A DNA stretch of 64,000 bases, taken from the NCBI RefSeq assembly GCF_004801415.1, contig NZ_SSNX01000002.1, positions 124,001-188,000 on the forward strand, read 5' to 3'. Positions 63,590 to 64,000 of the stretch are shown here, in pieces. Below the pieces are notes generated by a model. It saw only the letters and a program-made list of their open reading frames with translations, was not told the DNA's origin and ran no database searches. How positions within the stretch are numbered: the first letter of the stretch is position 1; each line of letters begins with the position of its first letter. The position numbers and the translations under genes are program-made. The stretch is from Deinococcus sp. KSM4-11. GTDB lineage: Bacteria; Deinococcota; Deinococci; Deinococcales; Deinococcaceae.

Positions 63590-64000
63590 ACAAAGGCTCC
63601 CGCAGGGCGTCCGAGACCGCCCAGGGGGCGTCCAGGGGCAGGTAGTGGGCTGCGCCCGGAAGGACGCGGAGGTCGGTCTGTGGGGCCAGCGCCGCCATCG
63701 CCAGGCTCAGCGCGGGCGGCGTGACGGCGTCGTCGGCGCCCACCAGCAGGGTCAGTGGGCCCGTGTAGGCCGCCAGGGTTGGCCGGCTGTCGGGGCGTGA
63801 GCGCAGCAGCGCCAGCTGCTCCAGAAAGGTGGCGGCCCCCACCCGGCGGGCCATGCCGAGCACCGCGGGCGCGTGAACTCCCGCCGCCCCGGCCACCTGC
63901 CGGGCGACCTCAGCGAACCCGCCCGCCTCGGTGGCCCGCTGCTGCCCGGCCCAGGCGTCCAGTTGCGCGGACGTGGGCGCCAGCGGATTGGCGCTGATCA
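63582..64000 (-). CDS. Alpha/beta hydrolase, C-terminal part (start lies beyond the right edge)
   Basis: The frame is open to base 64000 and ends with TAA at 63582, so only about 138 C-terminal residues are seen. They show the late half of the fold: cap helices (QLDAWAGQQRATEAGGFAEVARQV), the acid strand GPLTLLVGADDAVTPPALS and the catalytic-histidine strand LRVLPGAAHYLPLDAP. The nucleophile elbow is outside. It is upstream of, and overlaps, the aldolase gene, so it probably acts on an ester or lactone precursor in the same pathway. Confidence 0.85.
   Translation of the reverse strand, partial: ISANPLAPTSAQLDAWAGQQRATEAGGFAEVARQVAGAAGVHAPAVLGMARRVGAATFLEQLALLRSRPDSRPTLAAYTGPLTLLVGADDAVTPPALSLAMAALAPQTDLRVLPGAAHYLPLDAPWAVSDALREPLYA

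Overview
The window is high-GC DNA that reads as a Deinococcus-type chromosome. The main reason is that at least 14 genes start 5 to 9 bases after a TAnnnT -10 box, the leaderless arrangement known to be abundant in Deinococcus. Typical families of that genus and dense, short-overlap operons support this; the assignment is inference. I see no tRNA, rRNA, CRISPR array, insertion sequence or prophage gene.

Layout. 1-7.7 kb: the N-terminal part of a PelF-like glycosyltransferase, a 370-bp spacer with two inverted repeats, a small gene, a sugar-type ABC importer (ATPase, permease, binding protein), then a GT2 and a GT1 glycosyltransferase facing a CrtO-like acyltransferase. 7.7-20.5 kb: an orphan FtsX-type permease, then a nine-gene urease operon on the minus strand (ureAB fusion, ureC, a HupE/UreJ-type nickel carrier, hypA, hypB, ureE, ureF, ureG, ureD), transcribed divergently from the urea importer urtABCDE. 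The two operons together cover urea uptake, nickel uptake, nickel insertion and hydrolysis. 20.5-26.2 kb: folA-thyA, an M20 amidohydrolase of the allantoate/N-carbamoyl amino acid type, an NPCBM-propeller lipoprotein, and a nucleotidyltransferase fused to an NTF2-like domain.

26.3-32.1 kb: a 999-residue PAS-GAF-GGDEF-EAL protein followed after 63 bp by the most unusual gene here, a membrane GGEEF diguanylate cyclase fused in one frame to a complete class I terpene synthase (DDxxD, pyrophosphate-sensing Arg, NSE triad and terminal RY all present). Two small leaderless genes face it. 32.1-45.6 kb: beta-mannosidase, a lipoprotein, a CE7 esterase, an AHSA1-like protein, a gluconate group (lactonase, hydroxyacid dehydrogenase, gluconate 5-dehydrogenase-like SDR, gluconokinase, 6-phosphogluconate dehydrogenase), a cNMP-domain/thioredoxin-reductase-like protein lacking its CxxC and overlapping a UBP zinc finger gene, and an aldo/keto reductase.

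45.6-64 kb: an LLM oxidoreductase with an FMN reductase; a MacAB-type efflux operon with two consecutive TolC-like genes, divergent from an OmpR-family two-component pair, with an 11-bp-period direct repeat placed evenly between the two promoters; a lipoprotein; a strong hairpin; a hypothetical gene; a K+(Na+)/H+ antiporter; and a catabolic operon that enters from the right edge (alpha/beta hydrolase, HpcH aldolase, HisD-like dehydrogenase, LacI regulator, SDR).
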